A stretch of 6,831 nucleotides of DNA from an uncultured Capnocytophaga sp. (GTDB taxonomy: Bacteria > Bacteroidota > Bacteroidia > Flavobacteriales > Flavobacteriaceae), in NCBI RefSeq assembly GCF_938029845.1, contig NZ_CALHGG010000042.1, positions 1 through 6,831 of the forward strand. The letters are read 5' to 3'. Made by a program: the position numbers and the translations under genes. The first letter of the stretch is position 1; every line of letters starts with the position of its first letter. Under the pieces are notes generated by a model, which saw only the letters and a program-made list of their open reading frames with translations, did no database searches and had not been told where the DNA came from. Positions 5,527 through 6,831 of this stretch are shown in pieces.

Positions 5527-5533
5527 AATTTTG
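5526..5533 (+). promoter_or_regulatory. Putative -7 element of the valS promoter
   Basis: TAATTTTG is a full match to TAnnTTTG and lies 43 bases before the valS ATG at 5577. No TTG-type -33 box is seen upstream, where the poly-T run lies. The element is identical to that of the divergent DUF1573 gene, with 46 bases between the two boxes. Confidence 0.55.
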
Positions 5534-5576
5534 TCCCCTAATTAAATTATACGACACTTATACACTAACAAATATC

Positions 5577-6831
5577 ATGCCAAAAATGGAAATCACGACA
5601 AAATATTCACCCGAGAACTTTGAAACTAAGTGGTATACTTACTGGATGGAGCACGGATTTTTTAGCTCAACTCCCGATAAACGAGTACCTTACACTATAG
5701 TAATCCCTCCTCCTAATGTTACAGGAGTATTGCACATGGGACATATGCTGAACAATACTATACAAGATGTCCTCATTCGCCGTGCACGCCTGAAGGGCTT
5801 CAATGCTTGCTGGGTGCCTGGTACCGACCATGCGTCTATCGCTACGGAAGCTAAGGTAGTTGCCAAACTTAAGGAACAAGGTATCCAAAAGAGTGAACTT
5901 ACACGTGAAGAATTCCTCAAGCATGCTTGGGAATGGACTCACCAATACGGAGGAGTTATCCTAGAACAGCTTAAGAAATTGGGCTGCTCTTGTGATTGGA
6001 ATCGCACCAAATTCACTATGGATGATGACCTATACCAGTCAGTAATCAAAGTATTTGTAGACCTGTATAACAAAGGTTATATATACCGAGGCTATCGCAT
6101 GGTCAATTGGGATCCTGAAGCCAAAACAACTCTTTCCGACGAAGAGGTCATTTACAAAGAGCAGAACGGAAAGCTCTATTACCTTATATATAAGGTAGAG
6201 GGTTCCGACGAATACCTTACTGTGGCTACTACCCGACCTGAAACCATTTTTGGGGATGTGGCAGTATGTGTGAATCCCAATGATGAGCGATACAAACACT
6301 TACATGGCAAAAAAGTAATTGTCCCAGTAGTAGGACGTGCCGTACCTATTATCCAAGACGAATATGTGGATATGGAGTTCGGTACAGGGGCACTGAAAAT
6401 CACCCCTGCCCATGATATTAATGACTACGAAATAGGACTGAAACACCAGTTGCCTATTTTGGATACTTTCACCGATGAAGGTAAGCTGAACGAACATGGC
6501 AAACACTACAAAGGTAAAGATCGCTTTGTGGTACGCAAAGAAATTATCAAAGAGTTGGAAGACAACCAACTATTGGCTAAAACAGAGGACTATACCAATA
6601 ACATAGGTACCTCTGAGCGTACAGGAGCTGTAGTAGAACAACGCCCCTTAGACCAATGGTTCCTCAAAATGGAAGAACTGGTAAAGCCTGCTCTCAAGGC
6701 TGTATTGGAGTCTGAAGAAATTAAGCTCTACCCTAAGCGTTTTGACAATACTTATCGCCATTGGTTGGAAAACGTACGTGACTGGAATATCTCTCGCCAA
6801 CTATGGTGGGGACAACAGATTCCTGCTTACT
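5577..6831 (+). CDS. valS: Valyl-tRNA synthetase, N-terminal part (cut by the window edge)
   Basis: This class I aminoacyl-tRNA synthetase charges tRNA-Val and edits mischarged threonine. The window holds the first 418 codons, about half of a usual ValS of roughly 870-950 residues; the reading frame is open to the last base. Seen in order: PPPNVTG then the HIGH-type motif HMGH (53-56), the [12 protein letters not shown] substrate pocket region (79-90), [14 protein letters not shown] (136-149), the editing (CP1) domain with ATTRPET (217-223) and [12 protein letters not shown] (269-280), and the return to the catalytic core with [14 protein letters not shown] (403-416). The KMSKS loop and anticodon-binding domain lie outside. 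The start could be Met1 at 5577 or Met4 at 5586 ([12 protein letters not shown]); relatives often begin near the latter. No Shine-Dalgarno sequence is visible. Nothing suggests a defect. Confidence 0.97.
   Translation, partial: MPKMEITTKYSPENFETKWYTYWMEHGFFSSTPDKRVPYTIVIPPPNVTGVLHMGHMLNNTIQDVLIRRARLKGFNACWVPGTDHASIATEAKVVAKLKEQGIQKSELTREEFLKHAWEWTHQYGGVILEQLKKLGCSCDWNRTKFTMDDDLYQSVIKVFVDLYNKGYIYRGYRMVNWDPEAKTTLSDEEVIYKEQNGKLYYLIYKVEGSDEYLTVATTRPETIFGDVAVCVNPNDERYKHLHGKKVIVPVVGRAVPIIQDEYVDMEFGTGALKITPAHDINDYEIGLKHQLPILDTFTDEGKLNEHGKHYKGKDRFVVRKEIIKELEDNQLLAKTEDYTNNIGTSERTGAVVEQRPLDQWFLKMEELVKPALKAVLESEEIKLYPKRFDNTYRHWLENVRDWNISRQLWWGQQIPAY

Noticed and set aside
5667..6569. Minus-strand open frames of 74-92 codons within valS
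   Set aside because: They are antisense to the conserved ValS catalytic and editing domains and have no independent support.
1..6831. A new multi-gene defence, mobile or biosynthetic system
   Set aside because: Every gene belongs to a widespread chromosomal family. There are no integrase, transposase, nuclease, toxin-antitoxin or CRISPR features and no shift in composition between genes.

Overview
The window reads as an ordinary chromosomal segment from a member of the Bacteroidota, most likely class Flavobacteriia. Capnocytophaga-like is my best guess, but at genus level it is only an impression. The reasons are AT-rich intergenic DNA, no Shine-Dalgarno sequences before the genes, repeated matches to the Bacteroidota -7 promoter element TAnnTTTG, and families typical of the phylum (DUF5606, a YbbR-like protein directly before coaE, the Bacteroidota form of peptide deformylase, a DUF1573 secreted protein). 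I see no mobile element, CRISPR array, tRNA, rRNA or sign of horizontal transfer.

Layout: seven genes lie on the minus strand, and one truncated gene lies on the plus strand at the right edge. In minus-strand transcription order they are: DUF1573 exported protein (5036-5416), followed by a strong intrinsic terminator (4964-4999); hemerythrin-domain protein (4496-4948); peptide deformylase def plus a DUF5606 gene (3836-4432 and 3418-3822, 13 bp apart), closed by a second terminator (3344-3391); YbbR-like protein plus coaE (2344-3273 and 1739-2347, ATGA overlap); and a sensor histidine kinase (82-1677). Diverging from the DUF1573 gene is valS (5577 onward), present only as its first 418 codons. 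Bases 1-81 are AT-rich, with no gene and no hairpin I could recognise. No gene-free stretch exceeds about 160 bases.

Function: most of the content is housekeeping. It covers tRNA-Val charging, removal of N-terminal formyl groups, the last step of coenzyme A synthesis, a di-iron O2/NO-type binding protein, a membrane two-component sensor, and three conserved proteins of unclear role (YbbR-like, DUF5606, DUF1573). I found no new multi-gene system. The points most worth a second look are regulatory: -7 elements so close to the start codons of the histidine kinase and YbbR-like genes that their mRNAs may be leaderless; a 10-bp-period TTTAAC direct repeat upstream of the kinase promoter; a dyad over the def -7 element; and a 12-base T run abutting the valS -7 element.
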